DNA from: an uncultured Lachnospiraceae bacterium
Lineage (GTDB): Bacteria; Bacillota; Clostridia; Lachnospirales; Lachnospiraceae
Direction: 5' to 3'
DNA: 54,532 nucleotides
NCBI GenBank assembly: GCA_902781215.1
Contig: CACZIO010000015.1
Span: 1 to 54,532, forward strand
The position numbers were made by a program, and so were the translations under genes. How positions within the stretch are numbered: position 1 is the first letter of the stretch; each line of letters begins with the position of its first letter. This document shows, one piece after another, positions 34,541 through 42,542 of the stretch. The notes under the pieces are model-generated. The model was not told the DNA's origin and ran no database searches. It saw nothing but the letters and a program-made list of their open reading frames with translations.

Positions 34541-35374
34541 TCAAGACTCGCCTGCGAGCATCTCGCGGATGTCCTCGTGCAGGGCGGGGCCTGCCAGGTC
34601 TCTCCTTGTGTATTCAATGATCAGGTCCGCGTCCGGCGTCCGGCGCCGGATGGTCTGTATGAGGGGTGTAAAATCGATCGTCCCGTCGTGCAGACGATTG
34701 TGCTGATCATGGATGCCGTCATTGTTGTGCAGGTGATAGGCGCGGATCTGCGGCGCCAGGTCCTCGATCAGCCTGTACAGGTCCCAGCCGTTGGCATTGG
34801 CGTGGCCGATGTCGATCAGGACATCAAACTGCTCCCGCCGGCACAGGTCCGTAAATTCATCCTGGTCCAGCAGGACATTGCCCTGCAGCTTCGTCCCGGT
34901 GTTTTCCACAAACACCCTGCAGTCAAAGGCACCGCACAGGTCCCGCAGCTCACAGTAATTGTCCAGGGCATTTGCCAGCATCCGGTCCCTGTCGGCCGGA
35001 TCGACCCTGCAGTTGTTCAGGTGCATGACAAAGTGTTCGCTGTGGAGGATCCTGGCATATTCCAGGGTCTTGCGGACATGCCACATGGTCTCCTCATACT
35101 GCGCAGAGCCCCGCGGCGCGGAGTGCTCCGCGCAGTATACCGGCCCGTGAAAAGAAATGCTGTAGTCTGCCAGAAGATCCAGGTTCTCCCGCAGCCTGTC
35201 CTCGAAGACGGGTAGGTCAAACATGGCCAGGATCTCAAAGCCGATCCTGTCCCCGTAGGCAGCCGCATATTCCCGGACATCGGAAAAATGTTCCGCCCCG
35301 AACACACATGTGTTGATCAGAAGCGGCTTCCGGCCGGATGACTCCTGCCTTTTATCCTTGAAATCAGTGGTCAT
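34541..35374 (-). CDS. Sugar phosphate isomerase/epimerase-like TIM barrel protein
   Basis: 277 residues. The sequence follows the xylose-isomerase-like/AP-endonuclease 2 barrel: GFEILAMFD, SISFHGPVYCAEHS, HFVMHLNNC, RVFVENTG, DVLIDIGHANANGWD, IRAYHLHNNDGIHDQH and DLIIEYTR. The His, Glu and Asp of these strands would bind one or more metal ions. Substrate cannot be told. It lies between the cyclase (stop 35396) and the CNB protein on the same strand, 21 bp after the cyclase gene, so co-transcription with the cyclase is likely. GGAGGCC is very close to the ATG at 35374. Confidence 0.85.
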   Translation of the reverse strand: MTTDFKDKRQESSGRKPLLINTCVFGAEHFSDVREYAAAYGDRIGFEILAMFDLPVFEDRLRENLDLLADYSISFHGPVYCAEHSAPRGSAQYEETMWHVRKTLEYARILHSEHFVMHLNNCRVDPADRDRMLANALDNYCELRDLCGAFDCRVFVENTGTKLQGNVLLDQDEFTDLCRREQFDVLIDIGHANANGWDLYRLIEDLAPQIRAYHLHNNDGIHDQHNRLHDGTIDFTPLIQTIRRRTPDADLIIEYTRRDLAGPALHEDIREMLAGES

Positions 35375-35395
35375 GGCCTCCTGTCTCCCTTCTTT

Positions 35396-36982
35396 TTACT
35401 GACCGGCACAGCCGCAGGCGGACAGCCACTGGAGGAAGTCCTCCGGCTTCGCCGTAAAGCGAAGTGTCAGGCAGTTTCCCTCCCGGCGGGTCACCCGCGC
35501 GTAGAGGCCGTCTCCGACTTCCAGCATAATGTTTTCGGGGAATGCGCCATCCGCACCAGTCTCTCCCTCCCAGGGAGCAGCGTCTTCGGAAACCTCCGAA
35601 GACGGGTTCGCCGTTTTCCAACTCCGCGCAGCCCGGTTTTCATCTTCCCGGGCAGTTCCCCTCCCGGCTTCTGAGTCCGGACGTCCGGATTGCTCCGATG
35701 GAGGTGTTTCCAACAGAGCCCCGCGGGCAGACAGGGCGGTGATTTTCCCCTCCAGCTCTGCCGGGTCGACAATCTTGCCCCGCAATACGCGGTAACGGAC
35801 ACGGACCGGTGCCGGCAGGGGCCGCGGCGGATCCTCCGCGGCTTCATCCCGTGGCAGATAAACCTCATAGGGGGCGCCGATCCCCGTGACGACCGCCGCC
35901 TCGACCGGATCCTTCACTCCTTTGGCGGAGACCAGCATGGTGTCCGCGATCACAAGGGGCGATCCGGTCATGGCCCTGGTCGACGGGGTGATGATGACCT
36001 GTCCGCCGGCCGAACAGGACTCGAGCCTGCCGGCCAGATTGACGGCGGCGCCCATCACGCCGTATTTTGTCCGCCTGTCAGACCCCAGATTCCCCAGGAT
36101 CATTTCGTCCGTATTGATTCCGATCCCCATGGTCAGTTCCGGATATCCGTGCGCCGCATTCCATTCATTGACCTCCCGCATGCGACGCTGCATCCCCAGG
36201 GCGGCCGCCACCGCGTCCGACGCGTGCGTATCGGTACGGACAGGCGCGCCGAAGATCACGAACATGCCGTCCCCCAGAAACTCAATGAGCGTCCCCCTGT
36301 ACCTGCTGATCTCCCCGTACATGACGGTGAAATAGTGATTGAGCATGCTGACCATGTCACCGGGATCCATGTGCTCGCACATCATGGTAAAGCCCCTGAG
36401 GTCGCTCATCAAAACGGTCAGGACCCTCTTCTGTCCGCCCAGTTTCCAGCCGCCGGGCGTATCGAGGATCTCCTTGACAATATCTTCGGACAGATAGCGT
36501 CCGAAGGTCTCCTGCAGGACGCGGTTGCGCAGCTCCAGTTCCCGGTTCAGGCCCTGGATCGTCTCCATGGCCTTGACGGCATCCCGCATCTCGGTCAGCT
36601 CCGTGATGTCGCTCAATGTCAGGATCACCCCGATGGTCGTCTCTTCTTTTTTCAGAAAGGAGGAGACAATGCGGAGCTGTCTGACCCTGCCCTCTGCACG
36701 ATAGGGAACATACCGCTCCTGCCGCCTGGCCTTGCTGTAGATGACGTCCAGCACACACTCGGTAAAAGCGTCATTGCCGCCTCCCGCCGCCGGATCCTCC
36801 CCGTCAAAAAAGCACCGGGCAAAGGAATGGCCCTCCAGCTCCTCCCGCGTCCGGGCAAGGATCTCCAGGGCGGCATCATTGACCAGTTCGATCTTTCCGT
36901 CGAACCGGATCGCCATGACGCCCTCCGACATATCCGAGATGATGCTGTTCGTGATGATCTGTCTGTTGTCCATGTTTTTCAA
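35396..36982 (-). CDS. PAS - class III nucleotide cyclase - PilZ-like protein
   Basis: 528 residues, counting from TTG 36982 (GAGG 5 nt upstream); ATG at 36973 is an alternative. PAS domain about 10-130 and a coiled helix 130-165. The class III cyclase domain is about 185-345, with metal Asp194 (MSDLRGF) and Asp238 (FLGDGM) and the transition-state pair Asn315/Arg319 (VNLAGR). The purine-specifying positions, Lys and Asp in adenylate cyclases, are Glu234 and Gly308, which points away from ordinary ATP use. A C-terminal beta domain (about 385-520), split by a low-complexity insert, looks PilZ-like. No membrane segments. Its likely receptor is the dual-CNB protein at 33380. Confidence 0.88.
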   Translation of the reverse strand: MKNMDNRQIITNSIISDMSEGVMAIRFDGKIELVNDAALEILARTREELEGHSFARCFFDGEDPAAGGGNDAFTECVLDVIYSKARRQERYVPYRAEGRVRQLRIVSSFLKKEETTIGVILTLSDITELTEMRDAVKAMETIQGLNRELELRNRVLQETFGRYLSEDIVKEILDTPGGWKLGGQKRVLTVLMSDLRGFTMMCEHMDPGDMVSMLNHYFTVMYGEISRYRGTLIEFLGDGMFVIFGAPVRTDTHASDAVAAALGMQRRMREVNEWNAAHGYPELTMGIGINTDEMILGNLGSDRRTKYGVMGAAVNLAGRLESCSAGGQVIITPSTRAMTGSPLVIADTMLVSAKGVKDPVEAAVVTGIGAPYEVYLPRDEAAEDPPRPLPAPVRVRYRVLRGKIVDPAELEGKITALSARGALLETPPSEQSGRPDSEAGRGTAREDENRAARSWKTANPSSEVSEDAAPWEGETGADGAFPENIMLEVGDGLYARVTRREGNCLTLRFTAKPEDFLQWLSACGCAGQ

Positions 36983-36993
36983 TTATGCCTCGA

Positions 36994-38133
36994 TCAGCGG
37001 TCAAATACGGCCGCGCAGTCCTGCAGGCGCTCGATGATATGGATCCTCTGGGGACATGCGCCCTCGCACTGGCCGCATTCGATGCAGTCGGAAGCCTTTC
37101 CCTTTTCCTTTGTATCCCAGTCGTAGGACCGCTGACCCTCCTCCATTTTTCCATAGACCATCTGCTTGTTGCGGGCCTCGAAAATGTCCGGGATGGGAAT
37201 ATTCATGGGACATCCGGGCGCGCAGTAATTGCAGCCGGTGCAGGGGATGGACGGAATGGCAGCCAGGGCCGCCTGGGCCCTGCGGATGGTCTCCTGTTCC
37301 GCCTCATCCAGGGGGCGGAAAGCTTCTTTTTTCATATAGGACAGGTTGTCCGCCATCTGTTCCACATTGGACATGCCCGAGAGAACGGTGAGGATTCCGG
37401 GCAGGGAGGCCACGTAGCGGATCGCCCAGGAGGCCATGGATGCCCCGGGGTCGGCCGCCTCCAGGATCTCCCGCACGGGCGCGGGCGGGTTGGCCAGGGT
37501 TCCGCCCTTGACGGGCTCCATGACCACGATCGGCTTGTTGTGGCGGCGCGCCACCTCATAGTTGGCGCGGGCGGTGACGGAAGGGTTTTCCCAGTCGGCG
37601 TAGTTGATCTGGAGCTGGAGGAAGTCCACTTCCGGATGCTCGGTCAGGACCCTGTCCAGGAGCTCCGGCGAAGCGTGAAAGGAAAAGCCCATGTTTTTGA
37701 CCAGGCCCTGCTTTTTCAGGTCCGCGACATAATCCCACAGGTGATACTCATCATATTTTTGAAATGTATTGGACTGAATCGCGTGCAGGAGGTAGTAGTC
37801 AAAATAGCCTGCGCCCGTCCGTTCCAGACTGGTGTAGAACTGGGCCCTGGCCGCCTGCTCATCCTCTGCCATCAGCCAGGCGTTGATCTTGGTCGCCAGC
37901 GTGAAGCTCTCCCGGGGATAGCGGTCCACCAGGCAGGCCTTCGCCGCCCGTTCGGAAGCGCCGTCCTTTCCGTACACATAGGCTGTATCGTAATAGGTCA
38001 GGCCCGCCTCCATGAACATGTCGACCATGCGGCATACCTGCTCATAGTCGATCTCATCCGGCCTGCCCTCCAGGGTGGGGAGCCGCATCAGGCCGAAGCC
38101 GAGTTTGGGCGTATCCAGAAGATTTTTATACAT
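36994..38133 (-). CDS. Aldo/keto reductase with two C-terminal 4Fe-4S clusters
   Basis: 379 residues from ATG 38133, preceded by GAAAGGAAAGCACC. The AKR barrel shows GFGLMRLPT, YYDTAYVYG (catalytic Asp and Tyr), ATKIN (Lys) and DYYLLHAI (His). The C-terminus carries a ferredoxin-like double cluster, CTGCNYCAPGCPMNI and CIECGQCEGACPQRI (about 320-365). This type is common in Clostridia as a putative oxidoreductase with an unknown substrate. It ends 12 bp before the cyclase start region and follows tcdA by 71 bp on the same strand. Confidence 0.93.
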   Translation of the reverse strand: MYKNLLDTPKLGFGLMRLPTLEGRPDEIDYEQVCRMVDMFMEAGLTYYDTAYVYGKDGASERAAKACLVDRYPRESFTLATKINAWLMAEDEQAARAQFYTSLERTGAGYFDYYLLHAIQSNTFQKYDEYHLWDYVADLKKQGLVKNMGFSFHASPELLDRVLTEHPEVDFLQLQINYADWENPSVTARANYEVARRHNKPIVVMEPVKGGTLANPPAPVREILEAADPGASMASWAIRYVASLPGILTVLSGMSNVEQMADNLSYMKKEAFRPLDEAEQETIRRAQAALAAIPSIPCTGCNYCAPGCPMNIPIPDIFEARNKQMVYGKMEEGQRSYDWDTKEKGKASDCIECGQCEGACPQRIHIIERLQDCAAVFDR

Positions 38134-38204
38134 GGTGCTTTCCTTTCTTCTGCTGTTATTGTTGCTGCTGCCGCCGGGACTTTGCTGATACGTCTGCGCA
38201 TGGC

Positions 38205-38927
38205 TCACTGCTCGCACAGGTCTTTGACGACCTCGCCGGCGATGATGAGTCCCGCGACGGACGGCACAAAGGCCAGACTTCCGGGAACGGACCTGCGGGA
38301 GGATCCTTCCGGGGCCTCACCTGCCTCTTGTCCGGCCGGCCTGCGGGGTTCTTCTTTTGAGTATACGACCTTGAGGGACTTCACGCCCCGTTTTTTCAGT
38401 TCGCGGCGCATGACCCTGGCCAGGGGGTCGACAGAGGTCTGATAGATATCGGCCACCTCAAAGCGGGCAGGATCCAGCTTATTGCCGGCGCCCATGGCGC
38501 TGATGACGGGGACGCCCGCCGCCTGCGCCTGGAGGATGAGCTGGATCTTGCCTGTCACGGTGTCGATGGCGTCCACGACATAGTCGTAGGCGGCAAAATC
38601 GAACCGGCCCGCCGTCTCCGGCAGGTAAAAGCATTTGTGGGCATGGACCACAGCATCCGGATTGATGGACCGGATCCGCTCCGCCATGACCTCGACCTTG
38701 TCCCGGCCGACCGTGTCCACGGTCGCGATGATCTGGCGGTTGAGGTTGGACAGGGCGACAGTATCATTGTCGACAATGTCCAGGGTCCCGACACCGCAGC
38801 GCGCCAGCGCCTCCACGACATAGCCGCCGACACCGCCGACGCCGAACACGGCGACCCTGGCGGACGCCAGCCTGTCCATAGCCGCATCCCCCAGCAGCAT
38901 CCTGCTGCGCGAAAAACGATCTTCCAT
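38205..38927 (-). CDS. tcdA: tRNA threonylcarbamoyladenosine dehydratase
   Basis: 240 residues from ATG 38927, with GAGGAAGCTTTGT upstream. It is an E1-like ThiF-family enzyme: the nucleotide loop GVGGVGGYVVEALARCGVG is near residue 30, followed by DNDTVALSNLNRQI, YVVDAIDTVTGKI and the closing LAFVPSVAGLIIAGEVVKDL. TcdA converts t6A at tRNA position 37 to its cyclic form using ATP. Between these, an insert of about 25 residues (KEEPRRPAGQEAGEAPEGSS) is more polar than in E. coli. It is the first gene of the unit that continues into the aldo/keto reductase. Confidence 0.93.
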   Translation of the reverse strand: MEDRFSRSRMLLGDAAMDRLASARVAVFGVGGVGGYVVEALARCGVGTLDIVDNDTVALSNLNRQIIATVDTVGRDKVEVMAERIRSINPDAVVHAHKCFYLPETAGRFDFAAYDYVVDAIDTVTGKIQLILQAQAAGVPVISAMGAGNKLDPARFEVADIYQTSVDPLARVMRRELKKRGVKSLKVVYSKEEPRRPAGQEAGEAPEGSSRRSVPGSLAFVPSVAGLIIAGEVVKDLCEQ

Positions 38928-39061
38928 ACAAAGCTTCCTCGACGATTCCTCGACTCTTTTTTGCTTTTTTGTCCTGCTGCCGCCCTCTTCAAACGGCCGG
39001 GCTCCCGGATCATCTGTCTGCCGGGCAACTCGATCTCCCATCTGCCGGACAGCCTGTTCTT

Positions 39062-39096
39062 CGGATGGTCTGTCCGCCGGATGGTCTGTCCGCCGG
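39062..39096. repeat. Tandem 16-bp repeat upstream of tcdA
   Basis: CGGATGGTCTGTCCGC occurs at 39062-39077 and 39078-39093. It lies in the leader between the tcdA promoter and gene. The remainder of 38928-39310 holds no gene, and I see no cobalamin riboswitch ahead of cbiM. Confidence 0.7.
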
Positions 39097-39108
39097 GCAG
39101 ATACAGGT

Positions 39109-39137
39109 ATTATAACATGCAGGGAAGCTCTGTGAAA
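39109..39137 (-). promoter_or_regulatory. Promoter of tcdA
   Basis: Minus strand: TTTCAC (39137-39132), 17-nt spacer, TATAAT (39114-39109), about 180 nt upstream of tcdA. Confidence 0.5.
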
Positions 39138-39310
39138 TATCCCCCCGGCGGGCTTCTTTGGCCGTTTTTTTTCAGCTAAAATGATAAAAGCCGGGTTAAA
39201 AAGCCTGTGTCTCTATGTGCCTGGGCATACAGCAGAAAAGAGCCTGCGATCCGGAATGAAAAGATCATCGCTTACAGCAATTCACCATCAAGTATTACAG
39301 GAGTAAAGAA

Positions 39311-40447
39311 ATGCATATTCCCGATCATTATCTGAGTCCGCAGACCTGCGCGGTCATGACCGCCGCCGTCGCCCCCGCCTGGGTGGTCTCCATCAAAAGG
39401 ATCCGCCTGGACCTCCCCCTCAACAAGATCTCCCTCATGGGCGTCGGGGCAGCCTTTTCCTTCCTGGGGATGATGTTCAATATCCCCCTGCCCGGCGGAA
39501 CGACCGGACACGCGGTCGGAGGAACCCTGATCGCCCTGCTTCTAGGCCCCTATGCCGCCTGTATCAGTGTCAGCATGGCCCTGCTCCTGCAGGCCCTGCT
39601 CTTCGGAGACGGCGGGATCCTGGCCTTCGGGGCCAACTGCTTTAACATGGCCTTCGTCCTGCCCTTCGTCGGCTACGCCGTGGCCTGCCTGCTCGCGCCT
39701 GAGCTGCGAAACGGTGTCGGCAACACAGCGGCGGGTTCCGGTTCGCACACCGATCCGAAGACCGGCATGCTGACCGGGGCATCTTCCGCCGGTCAGACCC
39801 GGAAAAAACTGATCGCCGCCGCCGTGGGATCCTATGCGGGCATCAACGCCGCCGCCCTGTGCGCCGCGATCGAATTCGGCATCCAGCCCATGCTCTTTCG
39901 CGACGCGGCGGGGAACGCCCTCTACTGCCCCTACGGCCTGAACATCTCCATTCCCGGCATGATGATCGGCCACCTGACCATCTTCGGCCTTGCGGAGGTG
40001 ATCTTCACCGTCGCCATCTACGCCTTTGTCGCGGCCTCCGCCGCGGACGGCTCCTCCGCCTTCTCCGCGGCCGGTACTTTTACCGCATCCAGCGCTGCCG
40101 CGCATTCTGCTGGCGGCGCCTCTGCAGAGCAGTCCGGCACACCTCTCCCCGTCAAGATCCTGCTGGGCGCGCTCATCGTGCTCACCCCCCTGGGCCTGAT
40201 CGCCGAGGGCACCGCCTGGGGCGAATGGGGCGTGGACGAGATCGCCGCGACGGGCGCAGGATATACACCTGCCGGCATGGCGAACGGCTTTTCATTTAAT
40301 GCGATCCTGCCCGACTACTCCCTCGAGGGGCTTCCGGACTGGACCGCCTACATCCTGGCTGCCGTCATCGGCACAGCCCTGCTCCTGATCATTTTCCGCC
40401 TTGCAGGCATGTTGGGATCGAAAAAAACCGGAGCATCAGCGGCATAA
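39311..40447 (+). CDS. cbiM: Cobalt/nickel ECF transporter, CbiM substrate-binding subunit with fused CbiN/PDGLE-like C-terminus
   Basis: 378 residues. The mature N-terminus MHIPDHYLSP carries His2, which coordinates the metal in CbiM/NikM. Membrane helices follow, with GGTTGHAVGGTLIALLLGP and LLFGDGGILAFGANCFNMAF. After a low-complexity loop (about 235-275), the C-terminal part reads LTPLGLIAEGTAWGEWGVDE and ILPDYSLEGLPDW with a last helix. This matches the CbiN/PDGLE-type module that is separate in some species. It imports Co2+ or Ni2+ together with CbiQ and CbiO. ACAGGAGTAAAGAA precedes the start. Confidence 0.93.
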   Translation: MHIPDHYLSPQTCAVMTAAVAPAWVVSIKRIRLDLPLNKISLMGVGAAFSFLGMMFNIPLPGGTTGHAVGGTLIALLLGPYAACISVSMALLLQALLFGDGGILAFGANCFNMAFVLPFVGYAVACLLAPELRNGVGNTAAGSGSHTDPKTGMLTGASSAGQTRKKLIAAAVGSYAGINAAALCAAIEFGIQPMLFRDAAGNALYCPYGLNISIPGMMIGHLTIFGLAEVIFTVAIYAFVAASAADGSSAFSAAGTFTASSAAAHSAGGASAEQSGTPLPVKILLGALIVLTPLGLIAEGTAWGEWGVDEIAATGAGYTPAGMANGFSFNAILPDYSLEGLPDWTAYILAAVIGTALLLIIFRLAGMLGSKKTGASAA

Positions 40448-40503
40448 AAGCGAACCGTTGAGATACGTCCCGGACGGTTTTCCACATACAGGCACAGAAA
40501 AAC

Positions 40504-41289
40504 ATGACTGAAACGATCCTGCGGGTCCTGGCCCTCCTCGCCGAGGGCGATGATGATCCCGCCCTTTCTCCGGGCCAAAAAGGCCGATACAGCCCTTATG
40601 GAAGGCAGGGCCTGCTGCGACGCGCGGCACCACCGCTCCGCCTGGTCACGGTCCTGTGGTGCATCCTTTTGAGCGCCCTGTCGCGCAACGCGGTCTTCAC
40701 CACAGGCATCCTGGCGGCAGGCCTGCTGCGCCTGGCCCTTTTGCCCGGCCGCAGTCTGATCCGGGTGCTGCAGCGCGTCCTCCCGCCCCTTGGGTTTTCC
40801 GTCCTGATCCTGCTGCCGGGCGTCTTTCTGGGTCACCCCCGGACCATGCTGACCATCTCGCTGAAGGTGCTGACCAGCCTGCTCCTCCTGGCCCTGATGA
40901 GCATCGACCTGTCCTGGAAAGAGGTCACCGCCTCTCTCGGCGCCCTTCACCTTCCGCAGGTCCTGATCCTGACCCTGGACATGACCATCCGCTTTCTGGT
41001 CCTGATGGGCAGGCTGTGCCAGTCCATGTACGAGGCCCTGACCCTGCGCACGGTGTCCGCCGGCGGCCGTCGCTACGACCGGGCCAGGATGGAGGCGGCA
41101 GGCGGTATCCTGGGGACAGTCTTCCTGCGGTCCGGCGAGATGGCCGCGGAAGTCACCGAGGCCATGGAATGCCGCTGCTTCAACGGAACCTTCCGCACCT
41201 ATGAAAAGCACCGGCTCTGCGGGGCGGACCTGGTCTGCGGACTTCTCCTGCCCCTGGTGACCGCCGCCTTTTTCATTACGGGACGCTGA
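40504..41289 (+). CDS. cbiQ: Cobalt/nickel ECF transporter T component CbiQ
   Basis: 261 residues with five or six membrane helices. The coupling helices that contact the ATPase are recognisable: SMYEALTLRTVSAGG and EVTEAMECRCFNG, matching the paired ARG-type motifs of EcfT proteins (here LRT and CRC variants). The N-terminal 40 residues are polar and longer than usual. It lies 56 bp after cbiM. Its ribosome site is weak (AGGCACAGAAAAAC). It should link CbiM to the ATPase CbiO. Confidence 0.88.
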   Translation: MTETILRVLALLAEGDDDPALSPGQKGRYSPYGRQGLLRRAAPPLRLVTVLWCILLSALSRNAVFTTGILAAGLLRLALLPGRSLIRVLQRVLPPLGFSVLILLPGVFLGHPRTMLTISLKVLTSLLLLALMSIDLSWKEVTASLGALHLPQVLILTLDMTIRFLVLMGRLCQSMYEALTLRTVSAGGRRYDRARMEAAGGILGTVFLRSGEMAAEVTEAMECRCFNGTFRTYEKHRLCGADLVCGLLLPLVTAAFFITGR

Positions 41290-41297
41290 CTGAATAC

Positions 41298-41348
41298 ATG
41301 CAGCGCGCGGGACAGCCCGGCACCGAGACAGGCAGGCTGCATTTTTTA
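41298..41348 (+). terminator. Terminator between cbiQ and cbiO
   Basis: ATGCAGC (41298-41304) pairs with GCTGCAT (41336-41342), followed by TTTTTT. It lies 9 bp after the cbiQ stop and would uncouple cbiO from cbiMQ unless read through. Confidence 0.6.
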
Positions 41349-41478
41349 TCCCACCGCTTATAGAAGCGGGGCTTCCCCCGCTGAGATAAAAAAAGAAAAA
41401 CATCCCCTGTTCCGTAGATGGTCGCTGCTCTGACCAGGCGTTACAGTTCAGGCCCACCTGAAAACCCGAGCTTAAGGG
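41349..41478 (-). mobile_element. IS200/IS605-like right-end remnant (possible TnpB guide-RNA scaffold)
   Basis: Read on the minus strand this stretch goes: TTTTCAGGTGGGCCTGAAC, TGTAACGCCTGGTCAGAGCAGC, a T-rich segment ending TTTTTTTATCTC, then AGCGGGGGAAGCCCCGCTTC and TATAAGCGGTGGGA. The run of a GGTC/GACC stem, a U-rich stretch and a terminal subterminal palindrome is what I recall for the right ends of IS605-family TnpB elements in Clostridia. No tnpA or tnpB gene is left. It sits inside the cbi operon. The match is from memory, not from a search. Confidence 0.45.
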
Positions 41479-41512
41479 CGCCGCCGGAGACATATAAAAA
41501 GAGGACCTATCC

Positions 41513-42187
41513 TTGATCCAGCTTCACGACATCACTTATCACTATCCCGACGGCACACCCGGCCTGTCCCATGTCGACCTGACCCTGCACAAAGGCGAGT
41601 GCTGTGTGGTCACAGGCCCCAACGGCTGCGGCAAGTCCACCCTCTTCCGCGTCCTGAACGGACTGGCCTTCCCTCAGTCCGGATCCTACCTGCTGGACGG
41701 GCAGCCCGTCACAGAGCGTTCCCTGCGCAGCCGCAGCAATGCCGCTGCCTTTCACCGTCGGATCGGCTACCTCTTTCAGAACAGCGAGGCCCAACTCTTC
41801 ACCCGGAGTGTGGAGGACGAGATTGCCTTCGGCCTCTGGCAGCTGGACCTGCCCGAAGAGGAGGTACACGCGCGCACGGAAAAATATCTCCGCATGCTGT
41901 CTCTGGAGGCCATGCGCCACCGCGCCCCCTTCCACCTCAGCGGAGGCGAAAAAAAGCGGTGTGCCCTGGCCGCGGTCCTGGCCATGGAGCCGGAGGCCCT
42001 GATCCTGGACGAGCCCCTGGGCGGACTCGACGAAGAAGGCCAGCAGTGGATCTCCGACTGTATCCGGTCCCTGAAGGGTCCGGACCGCCTCATTCTCCTG
42101 GCGACCCACAGCCGGTCGCTGGCAGACAGCATCGCCGACCGCAGGCTGACCATGGACAAGGATCACAGGCTCTACAGCGCGGAATGA
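41513..42187 (+). CDS. cbiO: Cobalt/nickel ECF transporter ATPase CbiO
   Basis: 224 residues from TTG 41513, with GAGGACC upstream (weak site, rare start). Walker A is GPNGCGKST, the Q-loop YLFQNSEAQLF, the signature LSGGEKKRCALA, Walker B ALILDEPLGGLDEEG, and the switch His is in LLATHS. It powers CbiMQ uptake. It is separated from cbiQ by 223 bp that hold a terminator and an IS605-like remnant, so its expression may depend on read-through or on a promoter inside that insert. It is somewhat short for CbiO (about 270), lacking the C-terminal extension. Confidence 0.93.
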   Translation: MIQLHDITYHYPDGTPGLSHVDLTLHKGECCVVTGPNGCGKSTLFRVLNGLAFPQSGSYLLDGQPVTERSLRSRSNAAAFHRRIGYLFQNSEAQLFTRSVEDEIAFGLWQLDLPEEEVHARTEKYLRMLSLEAMRHRAPFHLSGGEKKRCALAAVLAMEPEALILDEPLGGLDEEGQQWISDCIRSLKGPDRLILLATHSRSLADSIADRRLTMDKDHRLYSAE

Positions 42188-42286
42188 CGCAGCCTGCGGA
42201 TAAGAGGCCTTCGCAATAAAAAGGGGTGCACATGCAGTATAAACCGGGATGCTGCGCATATTCCATGCTTGTATCTGACCTGATAA

Positions 42287-42424
42287 GGGGCTATTCTGAA
42301 ACTGAATCTGAATGATGATGTTTATGTCAATGCGGATCAGCGCAGTGACCTGTGGATATAGACCAAGGTCCGCAATGTGATCACCGGCTATGTAGAGGCA
42401 AGATATGTGAGTATCAAGGCCTGA
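42287..42424 (+). pseudogene. Relic of an SH3b-type wall-binding domain, with in-frame stop
   Basis: The frame reads LKLNLNDDVYVNADQRSDLWI, a TAG (42359), then TKVRNVITGYVEARYVSIKA and TGA. DDVYVNAD and GYVEARYVSI match the first and last strands of bacterial SH3 repeats. No start codon or upstream domain remains. The resemblance is short. Confidence 0.35.
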
Positions 42425-42444
42425 CCACATTCGAAGAACGCACC

Positions 42445-42483
42445 ATACAAAAACAGGGGGCTGTCCCCCTGTTTTTTGTATGC
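42445..42483. terminator. Bidirectional terminator between the cbiO and csoR-like genes
   Basis: A near-perfect palindrome: AACAGGGGG (42452-42460), ctgt, CCCCCTGTT (42465-42473), with flanking A and T tracts on both sides. Confidence 0.9.
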
Positions 42484-42542
42484 CCTGTTTTGCTGCTTCT
42501 TTTTCATCGTTTCCTTCATCAATAACCCGACAAAGCAGTCCA

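Noticed and set aside
39150-39172. CGGC/GCCG stem with eight T on the plus strand as a terminator
   Set aside because: Only a 4-bp stem, and no plus-strand gene lies upstream to be terminated.
39138-39310. Possible cobalamin or NiCo riboswitch before cbiM
   Set aside because: I found no B12-box-like sequence and no recognisable NiCo four-way junction; only a short leader with weak pairing is visible.
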